Assembly (NCBI GenBank): GCA_035604595.1
Contig: DATNIE010000017.1
Location: 124,001-188,000, forward strand
DNA: 64,000 nucleotides
Direction of reading: 5' to 3'
DNA from: CAIKZZ01 sp035604595
GTDB lineage: Bacteria; Pseudomonadota; Gammaproteobacteria; Steroidobacterales; Steroidobacteraceae
Position 1 is the first letter of the stretch, and each line of letters opens with the position of its first letter. Position numbers and translations under genes: made by a program. The notes beneath the pieces were generated by a model. That model did no database searches and was not told the origin of the DNA. It worked only from the letters and a program-made list of their open reading frames with translations. Shown in pieces: positions 53,321 to 62,960 of the stretch.

Positions 53321-55249
53321 ATGCTGCAGTGGATCAACGATCGGATGAAGGTGTTCGGCTGGCTGATCATCCTGCCGCTGGCACTGGTGTTCGCGGTGTG
53401 GGGTGTCCATGGCATCGTCGATTTCACGACTCGCCAGGACAAGGGCCTGAAGGTCAACGGCGAGGACCTGAATCTCGAGCGCGTCCGGCAGGCCTACCAG
53501 CAGCAGCTGGCGCAGCTGAACCGCATCTACCCGGACGAGGTGCCCGCGTCGGTGCGCACCTCGGTGCAGCAGCGCATCGTCAAGCAGTTCGTCAACAGCA
53601 AGCTCGTCGAGCAGAAGACCGCCGAGCTGCACTACGTGGTCACCGACCGGGACGTGATCGACTCGATCCAGGCCTACCAGGGGTTCCAGGTCAACGGCCA
53701 ATTCAACAAGGACTCCTACTACGCCTTGCTTCGCGCCCAGGGCTACACGCCGGAGGGCTTCGAGGCGGAGCAGCGCCAGCTGCTGAAGGCACGCGCCCTC
53801 GAGGGCGGCATGTACCTGTCCTCGTTCGCCACAGCCACGGAAGTGGCGCGCGCAGCCGCCCTGCGCGGCGAGACGCGCGAGGTCGGCTACGCGGTGCTGC
53901 CGCTGTCGAAATTCCTGCCGGGCGCGAAGGCCGACGAGGCAGCGATCAAGGCCTATTACGATGCGCACAAGGACGCCTACATGACGCCAGAGAGCGTGCG
54001 CCTGACCTACATTCAGCTGCGCGTGGCCGACGCGGCGAAGGACGTGCCGGTTGACGAGGCGACGCTGCGCGGCTACTTCGACACCGTCAAGGATCGCTAC
54101 GTCGAGCCCGAGAAGCGACGCGCCCGCCATGTGCTGATCCAGTCGGGCACCGACGATGCGGCGGCCCGGAAGAAGGCCGACGAGGTCTATCAGGAAGCGA
54201 TCAAGCCCGGCGCCGATTTCGCTGCGCTCGCCAAGAAGTACTCCCAGGATGCCGGCTCCGCGGGCCAGGGCGGCGATCTCGGCTGGGCCGAGAAGACGTT
54301 CTTCGTCGGTCCCTTCGCCGAGGTGGTGTTCGCGATGAAGCCCGGCGAGATCAAGGGCCCCGTCAAGACGCAGTTCGGATGGCACGTAATCAAGCTCGAG
54401 GAGATCGCGCCCGGCAAGAGCAAGAACTTCGAGGACGTGAAGGCCGAGCTCGAGCCCGAATACCGCAAGTCCGAGGCCGAGCGCCGCTTCGGCGAGCGGC
54501 AGGAAAAGATCGAGCAGCTCGCCTTCGAACAGAGCGGTAGCCTCGAGCCGGTCGCCAAGGCGCTCGGCCTCAAGATCGAGGAGATCGCGGTGTTCTACAA
54601 GGGCCTTGCCGGCAACGAGCTCGCGGCGAGCCCGAAGGTCGTGCAGGCCGCGTTCAGCGCCGACCTGCTCGGCGGCCAGAACAGCAAGGCGATCGAGCTC
54701 TCTCCGGGCAACGTGGTCGTCGTGCGCGCCTCGGACCACAAGCTGCCGCAGCAGCAGAGCCTTGCGGACGTCCGCGCCGAGGTTGAGACCGCGGTGCACC
54801 GCGAGGTTGCGACGGCAGCGGCGCTGGCCGCCGCCGACAAGGTCGCCGGTGCGCTGCTCACGGGCGCGGCCTGGGATGCCGCCTTGCGTCCGGTCGGCCC
54901 GGTTGCGGGCCCGGCGCCCGGCAAGAGCGCGGCTGCTGATGCCATTCGGTTTGAGGCGCCGAAGTTCATCGGCCGGTCCGAGGCCGGCCTCGCCCACGAG
55001 TTGCTCGAGGCCGCGTTCAAGGCGGCCACGCCCGCACCGGGCGCGCACACGACGGGCACCGTCAGCCTCGCGAACGGGGATGTGGCGGTCTACGCCGTGA
55101 CCGCCGTGAAGCCCGGCGAGGTCAAGGCGGGAGGCGGGGCCGAGCTGCGCCAGCTGGCGGAGACCGAGGCGACGACAGAGTTCGATACCTACCTTTCGGC
55201 GCTGCGGGCGCGCGCGGACGTCCGCTACAGCCCCACCATCTTCGAGTGA
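53321..55249 (+). CDS. ppiD: Periplasmic folding chaperone PpiD (SurA-N and parvulin domains)
   Basis: 642 residues. A short cytoplasmic start and a transmembrane anchor (VFGWLIILPLALVFAVWGVHG) precede a SurA-like chaperone region, one parvulin domain (about 255-365, RARHVLIQSGTDD to TQFGWHVIKLEEI) and a C-terminal chaperone part. PpiD sits in the inner membrane beside SecYEG and helps newly exported outer-membrane proteins. The ATG at 53321 with AGGA upstream is preferred over an in-frame TTG at 53300. The lon-ppiD order is conserved. Confidence 0.92.
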   Translation: MLQWINDRMKVFGWLIILPLALVFAVWGVHGIVDFTTRQDKGLKVNGEDLNLERVRQAYQQQLAQLNRIYPDEVPASVRTSVQQRIVKQFVNSKLVEQKTAELHYVVTDRDVIDSIQAYQGFQVNGQFNKDSYYALLRAQGYTPEGFEAEQRQLLKARALEGGMYLSSFATATEVARAAALRGETREVGYAVLPLSKFLPGAKADEAAIKAYYDAHKDAYMTPESVRLTYIQLRVADAAKDVPVDEATLRGYFDTVKDRYVEPEKRRARHVLIQSGTDDAAARKKADEVYQEAIKPGADFAALAKKYSQDAGSAGQGGDLGWAEKTFFVGPFAEVVFAMKPGEIKGPVKTQFGWHVIKLEEIAPGKSKNFEDVKAELEPEYRKSEAERRFGERQEKIEQLAFEQSGSLEPVAKALGLKIEEIAVFYKGLAGNELAASPKVVQAAFSADLLGGQNSKAIELSPGNVVVVRASDHKLPQQQSLADVRAEVETAVHREVATAAALAAADKVAGALLTGAAWDAALRPVGPVAGPAPGKSAAADAIRFEAPKFIGRSEAGLAHELLEAAFKAATPAPGAHTTGTVSLANGDVAVYAVTAVKPGEVKAGGGAELRQLAETEATTEFDTYLSALRARADVRYSPTIFE

Positions 55250-55647
55250 CCGCGGCCGCGCGTCCCGGGGGCCACCCCCATCGCGCCGATCGCCGCTGCC
55301 AAACGCCCGGCGTCCGGCGTGACCGTGTGACGTTGCGTCGCGTAGCGTCACGCCCGTCGTCAACCGAGCGCAGCGGGGAGTCTCTGCGGACGGTCGGGGC
55401 ACGACGGACCGCACACCGCGGGCGTCGCCATCCGTGACCTCCGTCAGGCCCTCTCAGGGCGCCCAGGGCGCCGGCAGTGCCGGCTGGCCCCTGTGGAAGG
55501 ACGTCATCGGCAAAACGCTAGCAATCCGAGACAGTTACAGGTTAAATTCGACCCGATTATTGAGGTACAGCGCGCAGAATTGCCCCCGGCGAGTGCCCGA
55601 ACATCAGCGGGCGTGTCATTGGGCCAAACCGAGGACCTTCGTCGCCG
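55250..55647. other. Intergenic region with a hairpin before gloB
   Basis: 398 bp without a credible gene. At 55327-55351 an 11-bp stem with G-T pairs (GTGACGTTGCG / CGTAGCGTCAC) and a three-base TCG loop is present; it has no T-tract, so it is either a Rho-dependent end of ppiD or a palindromic protein site. An AT-richer stretch at 55540-55560 may contain the gloB promoter, but no clear hexamers are seen. Confidence 0.5.
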
Positions 55648-56469
55648 ATGGGACTTGAGACCAACCTCCGCCGTAACTCCGCCGACCTCCTCGCCGTCAC
55701 CGTCGTGCCGGCCTTCGCGGACAACTATTTCTGGCTGATCCACGGCGTCGGCGAGGCGTCGCACCGGGTTGCGGTCGTGGACCCCGGCGAGGCGGGCCCG
55801 GTGCTCGCGGCGTTGAAGGCGGGCAGCCTCGTGCTCGACTCGATCCTCGCGACCCACCATCACCCCGATCACATCGGCGGCGTGACCGAACTGCTGAGTC
55901 ACTGGCGCGTGCCGGTGTACGGACCGGCGGGCGAGGACATCCCGGGGCGCACGGTTGCGCTGGCGGAAGGCGATGAGGTGACGCTCGCCGGCCTCGGCCT
56001 TACGTTTCGGATCTACGACGTGCCGGGCCATACCGCCGGACACATCGCCTACTGCGGCCACGGGGCACTCTTTTGCGGTGACACGCTCTTCAGCGGCGGC
56101 TGCGGACGCCTGTTCGAGGGCACGCCCGCCCAGATGCTCGCCTCGCTCGACAAACTCGCGCGTCTGCCGCCCGCCACGCGCGTCTACTGCGCGCACGAGT
56201 ACACGGCCGCGAACCTGCGGTTCGCGGCGACGGTCGAACCGGGCAACGCGAGCCTGAGATCCTATGCCGCCGACGTGGCAGCGCTGCGGTCGCGCAATGC
56301 GCCGACGATTCCGTCGACGCTGGGTCTTGAGGCGCGGATCAATCCGTTCCTCAGGACCAGGCTGCCGGAGGTCCGCGCTGCGGCGCGCGCCCACGCCGGC
56401 CGGATGCTCAAGGACGATGCCGATGCTTTCGGCGTCATCCGCGAGTGGAAGAACGGATTCCGCGGATGA
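55648..56469 (+). CDS. gloB: Hydroxyacylglutathione hydrolase (glyoxalase II)
   Basis: This enzyme hydrolyses S-lactoylglutathione to lactate and glutathione in methylglyoxal detoxification. It has 273 residues and is a metallo-beta-lactamase fold protein with THHHPDHIGG, the GHTAGH metal histidine, GDTLFSGGCGRLFEGT and the HEYT segment; the C-terminal GloB domain (SLRSYAADVAAL, INPFLR) is present. The extra 12 residues before LAVTVVPAF are not conserved, so the start may be later. The stop overlaps the mltD start (ATGA). Confidence 0.95.
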   Translation: MGLETNLRRNSADLLAVTVVPAFADNYFWLIHGVGEASHRVAVVDPGEAGPVLAALKAGSLVLDSILATHHHPDHIGGVTELLSHWRVPVYGPAGEDIPGRTVALAEGDEVTLAGLGLTFRIYDVPGHTAGHIAYCGHGALFCGDTLFSGGCGRLFEGTPAQMLASLDKLARLPPATRVYCAHEYTAANLRFAATVEPGNASLRSYAADVAALRSRNAPTIPSTLGLEARINPFLRTRLPEVRAAARAHAGRMLKDDADAFGVIREWKNGFRG

Positions 56470-58148
56470 GCGGCATTCGGCGCGCGGCGTCATTCGTCCT
56501 GGCAAGCGCACTGGCCGCGGGCGCGCTCCTCGGGTGCGCGAGCGAACCGGCGCGCGATGCGCCGGCCCGCGACTGGCCGATGGTGCCCGCGACGCGCGCG
56601 GCGCGCGGCACACCCGCGACGGCGGCCGCTGCCGAACCGGTCGAGAGCGTGGTGGCGGCCGAGGCCGACACGGTCGATCCCGCGGACGCACTGGTCTCGC
56701 TGCCGGTGCCGCCCGAGGACACCCCGATGGCGGATCTCGCCAATGTGTTCGACCGGATCCGGCTCGGCTATGGCCTGGCCGACGTCGCGGAGCGGTCGGT
56801 CGACCAACAGGCACGGTATTTCGCCGGCAAACCCGAATTCCTCGACCGCACGTTCGAGCGCGCCGAGCGTTACCTCTACTACGTGGTCCGCGAGCTCGAG
56901 ACGCGCAACATGCCGCTCGAGCTCGCGATGCTGCCGGTGATCGAGAGCGCCTACAACCCATACGCCTATTCGCGCGCCCGCGCGGCCGGCATCTGGCAGT
57001 TCATCGCCCCGACCGCGACCCGCTACCAGGTGCGCGTGAACTGGTGGCAGGACGGGCGGCGCGACATCGTCGACTCTACCCGCGCCGCGCTCGATTACCT
57101 TTCCGTGCTGCACACGATGTTCGACGGGGACTGGCTGAAGGCGATCGCCGCCTACAACTGTGGCGAGCAGGCGGTGCAGCGCGCGGTCGATCGCAACCGC
57201 AGGGCGCGCAAACCGACGGACTTCTTCCACCTGAAGCTGCCGCGCGAGACGCGGGCCTACGTTCCGGAGCTGCTCGCGATGGCGCGGATCGTCGCCAACC
57301 CGGGCGCCTACGGGCTCGAGTTCACGACCATCGCGAACAAGCCATACTTTGCGCAGGTCGAGGTCGGCAGTCAGCTGAACCTGCGGGTCGCCGCCGCGCT
57401 GCTCGGCGTGACCGAGGACGAACTCCATGCCCTGAACCCGGCCTTCAACCGCTGGGCAACCGATCCCGATGGGCCGTATCACCTGCTGGTGCCGTACGCG
57501 GCGGCCCCCGAGTTCGCGCGGACGATCGCGAGCCTGTCGACGGAACTGCGGATGCCGGTCGAGCACTACCGGATCGAGGACGGCGACACGATTGCGAAGC
57601 TGGCGCAGGCCCGCGATATCACGATCCCCACGATTCGCCAGCTTAACGCCCTCGTCACCACCGACTTCAGGGTCGGGGACGAACTCGTGCTCCCGGCGAG
57701 CAGCGTGGCTCCGCTGCGCGCGGGTCTCATCATTGAGGGCGAGACGCCGCGGCCGGGCCGGCACCGCCGGAGCTACGTGATTCGACGCGGCGATACGCTC
57801 GCCTCGATCGCGCGCCGCAACGGCGTCGCGGTCGGAGACCTCGAGCGCCTGAACGGCCTCGTGCCGCACGCCCGTCTCGAGGCCGGCGATCGGCTGCTTG
57901 TTGAGACCGGGACACGCCACAAACGGCGCCGCCACAAGGCCACCAGGCCCACGAACACCGAGGACTCCGCACAGCCGCGCAAAGTCAGCGAGCTCGTGCG
58001 CCGTCGCGACGCGCTCCAGGCCAGCGCGGGCCGGTTCCAGCTCGGCCTCGGGAGCGGCCAGCGATGGACTAGTCTTGCGGACGCCGATTCCGATGCAGGA
58101 CGGGCGCTGCTTGTGCAGCTGCACGCCGAGCGGGACCACCGCGGCTGA
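56466..58148 (+). CDS. mltD: Membrane-bound lytic murein transglycosylase D with LysM domains
   Basis: 560 residues. The lipoprotein signal ends in the lipobox LLGC, so the mature protein is anchored at Cys24. The SLT catalytic domain has the glutamate in MLPVIESAYNPYAYSRARAAGIWQF. Two LysM modules follow, one near HYRIEDGDTIAKLAQ and one near SYVIRRGDTLASIARRNG. It cleaves glycan strands to form 1,6-anhydro-muropeptides. The gene overlaps gloB; a gloB-mltD pair is common in gammaproteobacteria. A basic Lys/Arg/His-rich stretch (about 483-500) separates the last LysM from an unconserved tail. Confidence 0.92.
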   Translation: MSGIRRAASFVLASALAAGALLGCASEPARDAPARDWPMVPATRAARGTPATAAAAEPVESVVAAEADTVDPADALVSLPVPPEDTPMADLANVFDRIRLGYGLADVAERSVDQQARYFAGKPEFLDRTFERAERYLYYVVRELETRNMPLELAMLPVIESAYNPYAYSRARAAGIWQFIAPTATRYQVRVNWWQDGRRDIVDSTRAALDYLSVLHTMFDGDWLKAIAAYNCGEQAVQRAVDRNRRARKPTDFFHLKLPRETRAYVPELLAMARIVANPGAYGLEFTTIANKPYFAQVEVGSQLNLRVAAALLGVTEDELHALNPAFNRWATDPDGPYHLLVPYAAAPEFARTIASLSTELRMPVEHYRIEDGDTIAKLAQARDITIPTIRQLNALVTTDFRVGDELVLPASSVAPLRAGLIIEGETPRPGRHRRSYVIRRGDTLASIARRNGVAVGDLERLNGLVPHARLEAGDRLLVETGTRHKRRRHKATRPTNTEDSAQPRKVSELVRRRDALQASAGRFQLGLGSGQRWTSLADADSDAGRALLVQLHAERDHRG

Positions 58149-58160
58149 GGGAACCACACG

Positions 58161-58955
58161 ATGGGATTTCTGACGGGCAAGCGCGCGCTGATCGTCGGCC
58201 TTGCCAGCGACCGCTCGATCGCGTACGGCATCGCCGAGGCGATGCGCCGCGAGGGGGCCGAGCTCGCGATCACCTACGTCGGCGAGCGCTTCAGGGAGCG
58301 GGTCACGGAGCTCGCCGCCGCGGTCGGCACGCGACTCGTCTATGACATGGACGTCGCGAGCGATGCCGCGATCGATGCGACCTTTGCCGCGCTCGGCACG
58401 GAGTGGAACTCGCTCGACATCCTCGTCCACTCGGTCGCGTTCGCCCCGCGCGAGGCGCTGACCGGAAGCTTCACCACCGCCACGACCCGCGAAGCCTTCC
58501 GGATCGCGCACGACATCTCGAGCTTCAGCCTGGCGGCGGTGACGCGCGCCGCGCTGCCGCTGATGAAAGGACGCGCTGGCGCGATCCTGACGCTGACCTA
58601 CCTCGGCGCGGTCAGGTCGATTCCGAGCTACAACGTGATGGGCCTCGCGAAGGCGAGCCTCGAGGCGAACGTTCGGTTTCTGGCGGCCGACTTGGGTCCC
58701 GGCGGCATCCGGGTCAATGCGATCTCCGCCGGACCCATCAAGACGCTCGCGGCGGCTGGCATTCCCGGATTCCGCAAGATGCTCGGCCACGTCGCGGCCG
58801 TGAACCCGATACGCCGCAATGTGACCCAGGAAGACGTCGGCAACGCCGCCGCATTCCTGTGCTCGGATCTCGCGGCCGGCATCACCGGCGAGGTGCTCTA
58901 CGTCGATGGCGGCTATAATACCGTCGGCATGAGTTTCGGCGAACCGGCGGCCTGA
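58161..58955 (+). CDS. fabI: Enoyl-[acyl-carrier-protein] reductase (NADH)
   Basis: FabI completes each round of fatty acid elongation. It has 264 residues. The active site is Tyr147, Tyr157 and Lys164 (LTYLGAVRSIPSYNVMGLAK), one residue on from E. coli. The NADH site begins GLASDRSIAYG. At the E. coli Gly93 position, where substitutions affect triclosan binding, the residue is Ala (HSVAFAP); alanine is also natural in Staphylococcus FabI, so resistance cannot be inferred. In Pseudomonas fabI follows ppiD directly; here gloB-mltD lie between. Confidence 0.96.
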   Translation: MGFLTGKRALIVGLASDRSIAYGIAEAMRREGAELAITYVGERFRERVTELAAAVGTRLVYDMDVASDAAIDATFAALGTEWNSLDILVHSVAFAPREALTGSFTTATTREAFRIAHDISSFSLAAVTRAALPLMKGRAGAILTLTYLGAVRSIPSYNVMGLAKASLEANVRFLAADLGPGGIRVNAISAGPIKTLAAAGIPGFRKMLGHVAAVNPIRRNVTQEDVGNAAAFLCSDLAAGITGEVLYVDGGYNTVGMSFGEPAA

Positions 58956-59291
58956 CCCACAGCGGCGGCGAACGAGCCGCGCTTTGAGTTGCGACGCTGA
59001 ATACTCTCGCTGCTCGATCGTTGATCGAGCGGGCGATCTTATAATACGCGGCGTCTGAATCCGTGCCACAAGAACCATGCTCGCAGAGCCCTACGAATGG
59101 CGGCACCTCCTGAGCTCATCGGCAGCGATTCACAACCCACAGCGTGTCCCGTCTGACCCGGGCCGCTGCAGTTCCCGAAATTAAGAATCATGAAGGATGA
59201 GGGCGCGTCGCTCTGCGGCGACACCGAATCTGCCTACGTTTTGCGACCGCTATCGGCTATAGTTGCCGCGGCCGGGAAGGGAACCTAAATA
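58956..59291. other. Intergenic region with hairpin and TATAAT box
   Basis: 336 bp. A perfect 8-bp inverted repeat GCTCGATC-GTT-GATCGAGC lies at 59012-59030, followed by TATAAT at 59040-59045; no -35 fits that box well, so the inverted repeat may be a regulator site. A second TATAGT box at 59258-59263 is 28 bases before the wecA-like ATG. A 35-codon frame from 59076 has no recognisable features. Confidence 0.45.
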
Positions 59292-60368
59292 ATGACGCTT
59301 TTTCAGATCGCCACGGCTGCGATTGCCGCGCTCGTGATAACCATCGCTGCGGTGCTCGCCCTTCGCCCGCTCGCCTATGTCGTCGACCTGTTGGACCGCC
59401 CCGGTGGTCACAAGACGCATCAGGGAGAGGTCCCGATCGTCGGTGGACTCGCGATGCTGCTCGGCTTGGTGCTGGGGCTTTCGGTGAGCTCGGCGGTGAT
59501 CGGGTCGTTGTCGAATTTTCTGGTCCCGGCGGTGTTCCTTGCTGTGGTCGGCATGCTCGACGACCGGTTCGATCTGCCGCCTGTCTCCCGCTTGTTTGCG
59601 CAGTTCGCCGCCGTGTTGCCGATGTTTTTTGGGGCAGGTCTTCGGTTACTGAGTTTCGGCGACCTCTTCGGAATCGGGCCGCTTATCACGGGATCAACGG
59701 CGTTGTTTGCCACCGTGTTCGTGACGCTGGCCGCGATCAATGCGTTCAACATGTTGGATGGCATCGACGGCTTGGCCGGCGGCGTCGCGGTCGTGTCGCT
59801 GACCTGCGTGTTCGGACTCTCATATCCCTCGGCGGGACCGGCACAACTCGCCCTTGCCGCTGTGCTGATGGGCTCCGTCGTCGGGTTTCTCGTATTCAAC
59901 CTGCCGATGCGCTTGAATCGTCGCATGCGGTGTTTCATGGGCGACGCTGGAAGTACGCTGCTCGGTTTTTCACTCGCGTGGCTCTGTATTAGCCTGAGTC
60001 AAGGTCAGGGCGCGGGGGCGGCACCCATCACGATGGTCTGGCTGGTTGGCGTGCCGGCAACGGAACTCGTATGGACGACGATCCGCCGGCTCGCGCATGG
60101 ACACTCGCCCATACGGCCGGATACGGAACACTTGCACCATCGCTTGCGCGCGGCAGGCCTCGGGGCGCGCGCGGTATTTGCAACGATGACGGTTGCGGCC
60201 GTGCTGTTCGCGCTGATCGGGCTCGGATTGCAGGAAAGACACGTGCCGGACTGGCTATCGCTGCTGCTGTTGTTTGCGGCAGGAAGCACGCTAGTAGTCA
60301 CCTGCTACAACGGAGCGGCGCTGCTTCGGTTCATGCCGAGCTCGTGGCGTCTTCCCGTCGCGGACTAG
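59292..60368 (+). CDS. WecA-like undecaprenyl-phosphate GlcNAc-1-phosphate transferase
   Basis: 358 residues, about 11 transmembrane helices. Family motifs are the Asp pair in VVGMLDDRFDLPP, the catalytic NAFNMLDGIDGLAGG, FMGDAGSTLLGF and the HLHHRL histidine motif on the last cytoplasmic loop. Proteins of this type start O-antigen, enterobacterial common antigen or exopolysaccharide repeat synthesis; which sugar is used here is not certain. Its base composition is less GC-rich than its neighbours, and no other polysaccharide genes adjoin it, suggesting a separate history from the fabI side. Confidence 0.88.
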   Translation: MTLFQIATAAIAALVITIAAVLALRPLAYVVDLLDRPGGHKTHQGEVPIVGGLAMLLGLVLGLSVSSAVIGSLSNFLVPAVFLAVVGMLDDRFDLPPVSRLFAQFAAVLPMFFGAGLRLLSFGDLFGIGPLITGSTALFATVFVTLAAINAFNMLDGIDGLAGGVAVVSLTCVFGLSYPSAGPAQLALAAVLMGSVVGFLVFNLPMRLNRRMRCFMGDAGSTLLGFSLAWLCISLSQGQGAGAAPITMVWLVGVPATELVWTTIRRLAHGHSPIRPDTEHLHHRLRAAGLGARAVFATMTVAAVLFALIGLGLQERHVPDWLSLLLLFAAGSTLVVTCYNGAALLRFMPSSWRLPVAD

Positions 60369-60893
60369 GAAACCTTATAGCGGTCGGGCAGGCGGCACAC
60401 GGATCGCGGGCTCGCCGACACAGCCGATGTCCCCGATACGCGCGGCATTTCAGAGCCCCGGCGACTGCGGGTCACTTCGGCGTTCGTCGAATCTCGCCGC
60501 CTGTCCCGGACCTGCACCAAAACGCGCGTGGAGACAAGGCCGGACGCTGTTGGCAACCGTTTGGCCGCGTCACGGCATGATCTGTGTGCCGCAGGTGACC
60601 GCCGAAGCCCACTCTGTCACCCATCACGCGAGGCGCGCGTTCGAAGCGAGGAGTTGAGTCTAAGTCGGCACCTGCTGCGGCGGCGGACACGCAGAGCGAT
60701 TGCACCGCCGTCACAGACCCCGCCTCGCTGGATCGGGCCTCGCACGCTCTGGTTCGCCATCGGGCGCCCCAAAATGTGCGCCAGGTTCACAGCGCGACCC
60801 TGGATGTGCCGAAATCATCTGTGACGCAGCCCACAATGTGGGAAAACCGCGAAGGCCGCGCTCGGCGATTGGTGGTTTACTGCAAAGTGTCAA
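60369..60893. other. Intergenic region upstream of the HD-GYP gene
   Basis: 525 bp with only short, overlapping, low-quality frames on both strands and no recognisable gene. It contains a CRP-like site at 60820-60835. I see no promoter with both hexamers. The length suggests decayed sequence or a regulatory region. Confidence 0.5.
60820..60835. promoter_or_regulatory. CRP/Clp-like site upstream of the HD-GYP gene
   Basis: TGTGA-N6-CCACA matches nine of ten consensus bases. The centre is about 66 bp before the nearest ATG of the HD-GYP gene. Confidence 0.4.
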
Positions 60894-62960
60894 ATGAAAA
60901 CGTCGCCCGCAGAAGAACGATTGATGAGTGCGCGGCGTGAGCCATGGGCGGCCACGGTTCTGATCGCGAACGATCGCGCGGAAGACCGGCAGCTGCTGCG
61001 CGCCGTGCTCGAAGCAATGGGCCACGTGGTTATCGAGGTTTCCAACGGTCAGCAAGCGCTGGCCGAAGCCCGAACGGCCAAGCCCGACATGATCCTGTCC
61101 GACATCCAGATGCCCGGAGGCGACGGCTTCGAACTGTGCCGCCGACTCCAGCTGGACCCGAACTTGCGGCACGTGCCGGTGGTGCTCGTAGCGGCGGATA
61201 TCGAACCGAAATACCAGCAATTGGCTCAGGATGTCGGAGCGATCCGGGTACTGTCGAAGCCAGTCGAAGCTCGGGAATTGCGTGCCGCGGTCGAGGAGTC
61301 GCTGTTCGTTGGCTTCGTTCCTGGCGCGACCCAAAAACTGCAGCGGATGAACAATGAGACCTTTTATAGGCGTCATGCTGCCGCAGTCGGCTCGCAGCTC
61401 GAGCAAAAGGTGGCTGAGCTGGAGCGGCTGGCGCGCCTGTATAAGGTGCTATCCAAGGCCAACCAGGCCATCGTGCATAGCAACAACCGCGAGCAGCTGT
61501 TCCCCGCCATATGCCGGGTCGCGGTAGAGCACGCGGGCTTACGCCTCGCGGCGATCGTCCTCATTGATCAAGCGGATCGGAAACCGAAGCAGGCGGCCTG
61601 GTTCGGCGCGGCCGCCGGAGCTACTAATGACTTAAGCGTCGCGATCGATGAGTACGACGCGGCAGGGCGAAGCCTCACGGCGGAGGCGCTGAGCTCCGGA
61701 ACGCCTGTCATCAGCAACGACCTCCTTGACGATCCGACAGCCATACCGGCGTACGAGGCGGCGCGACGCGCGGGCGTCGGAGCCATGGCGATGTATCCGC
61801 TCAGCGCGAGCGGCGCTATCGTCGGCGCACTGCAGCTTTACGCATATGAACCCGGATTCTTTACCGCGGCGATGCGTTCGACGCTGGAGGAGATCGCGAG
61901 CGACATCTCATATGCGCTCGACAACTACGCACGCGACGCCGAGCACAACCGCGCGATGCAAACTGCGGCCGACGCACTCGCTTACAACCGCCTGCTGATC
62001 GAATCGTCTCCTATCGGGATCATCACCTACAAAGCAACAGGCGCCACTGTTTCTGCCAACGATGCTGCCGCCAAGCTCGTTGGCGGGACTGTGGAGAAGC
62101 TCAAAGCGCAGAATTTCCGTGAAACTGAATCGTTTAAGCGATCCGGATTGTTGGACGCTGCAAACCGCGTGCTTGCCACCAATCGTGTTATCGACAAAGA
62201 TTTTCACTTTGCTTCCACATTCGGGAAAATAAGTTGGTTCACGGGTCGCCTGGTTCCTTTCGAATACCAGTCGGAACAGCACTTGCTGGCGTTATTCTGG
62301 GACATCAGCGACCGCGTGCGAGCGACCCAGGCGCTGCGCGAACAGGCAGAGCAGCTCCAGCACCATGCTGCGAAAGTCGAAGCTGCCTTCATGCAGACGG
62401 TGGAAGTCGCCACAACGTTAAGCGAGATGCGCGACCCGTATACTGCCGGTCACGAACGGCGAGTGGCGGAGATCGCAGTCGCTATTGGCGGCCAACTCGG
62501 TTTCGACGCTCGGCGGCAGCAGGGATTGCGAATTGCCGGCTACTTGCACGACGTCGGCAAGATCATGATCCCGTCCGAGATTCTCTCCAAGCCCGGCAGG
62601 CTGAGCGCCGCCGAATTTGCGCTCGTCAAGGGACATCCGCAGGCGAGCTTCGACATCCTGAAGAACGTTGAATGTGCTTGGCCGGTGGCGCAGGTCGCGC
62701 TGCAGCACCACGAGCGTGTCGATGGCAGCGGCTACCCGCAGGGTCTGATCGGCGAGGCGATCCTGTTCGAGGCGCGGATTCTCGCGGTGGCGGATGTCGT
62801 CGAGGCGATGGGCTCGCACCGCCCCTACCGCCCGAGCCTGGGTATCGACAAGGCGCTGGCGGAGCTCGAGCGGGGGCGCGGCAGTGCGTACGATCCGGTC
62901 GTCGTGGATGCGTGCCTGAAGCTGTTTCGCGAGAACGGCTACCAGCTACCACAAGGCTGA
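60894..62960 (+). CDS. Receiver-GAF-PAS-HD-GYP c-di-GMP phosphodiesterase
   Basis: 688 residues. An N-terminal receiver domain (about 20-140) has the phospho-acceptor Asp in LSDIQMPGGDG and the Lys in VLSKPVEA, with Ala where Thr/Ser is usual (VLVAADI). A coiled segment and GAF domain (about 185-350) follow, then a PAS domain (about 365-475), and the HD-GYP domain (about 500-680) with YLHDVGKI and HHERVDGSGYPQG, so hydrolysis of c-di-GMP should be intact. It is cytoplasmic. The ATG at 60924 is an equally good start. A CRP-like box lies upstream. No partner histidine kinase is adjacent. Confidence 0.9.
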   Translation: MKTSPAEERLMSARREPWAATVLIANDRAEDRQLLRAVLEAMGHVVIEVSNGQQALAEARTAKPDMILSDIQMPGGDGFELCRRLQLDPNLRHVPVVLVAADIEPKYQQLAQDVGAIRVLSKPVEARELRAAVEESLFVGFVPGATQKLQRMNNETFYRRHAAAVGSQLEQKVAELERLARLYKVLSKANQAIVHSNNREQLFPAICRVAVEHAGLRLAAIVLIDQADRKPKQAAWFGAAAGATNDLSVAIDEYDAAGRSLTAEALSSGTPVISNDLLDDPTAIPAYEAARRAGVGAMAMYPLSASGAIVGALQLYAYEPGFFTAAMRSTLEEIASDISYALDNYARDAEHNRAMQTAADALAYNRLLIESSPIGIITYKATGATVSANDAAAKLVGGTVEKLKAQNFRETESFKRSGLLDAANRVLATNRVIDKDFHFASTFGKISWFTGRLVPFEYQSEQHLLALFWDISDRVRATQALREQAEQLQHHAAKVEAAFMQTVEVATTLSEMRDPYTAGHERRVAEIAVAIGGQLGFDARRQQGLRIAGYLHDVGKIMIPSEILSKPGRLSAAEFALVKGHPQASFDILKNVECAWPVAQVALQHHERVDGSGYPQGLIGEAILFEARILAVADVVEAMGSHRPYRPSLGIDKALAELERGRGSAYDPVVVDACLKLFRENGYQLPQG

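Noticed and set aside
53054..55414. 786-codon minus-strand frame opposite ppiD
   Set aside because: It runs across the tRNA-Asp gene and the terminator and has no protein features; ppiD is clearly the gene.
58650..58720. Possible triclosan-resistance change at the Gly93 position of FabI (actual Ala near 58437)
   Set aside because: Ala at this position is natural in triclosan-sensitive FabI proteins such as that of Staphylococcus, so no resistance claim is justified.
60369..60893. Several overlapping frames of 60-130 codons upstream of the HD-GYP gene
   Set aside because: They overlap each other on both strands, have no ribosome-binding sites or domains, and look like chance frames in GC-rich DNA.
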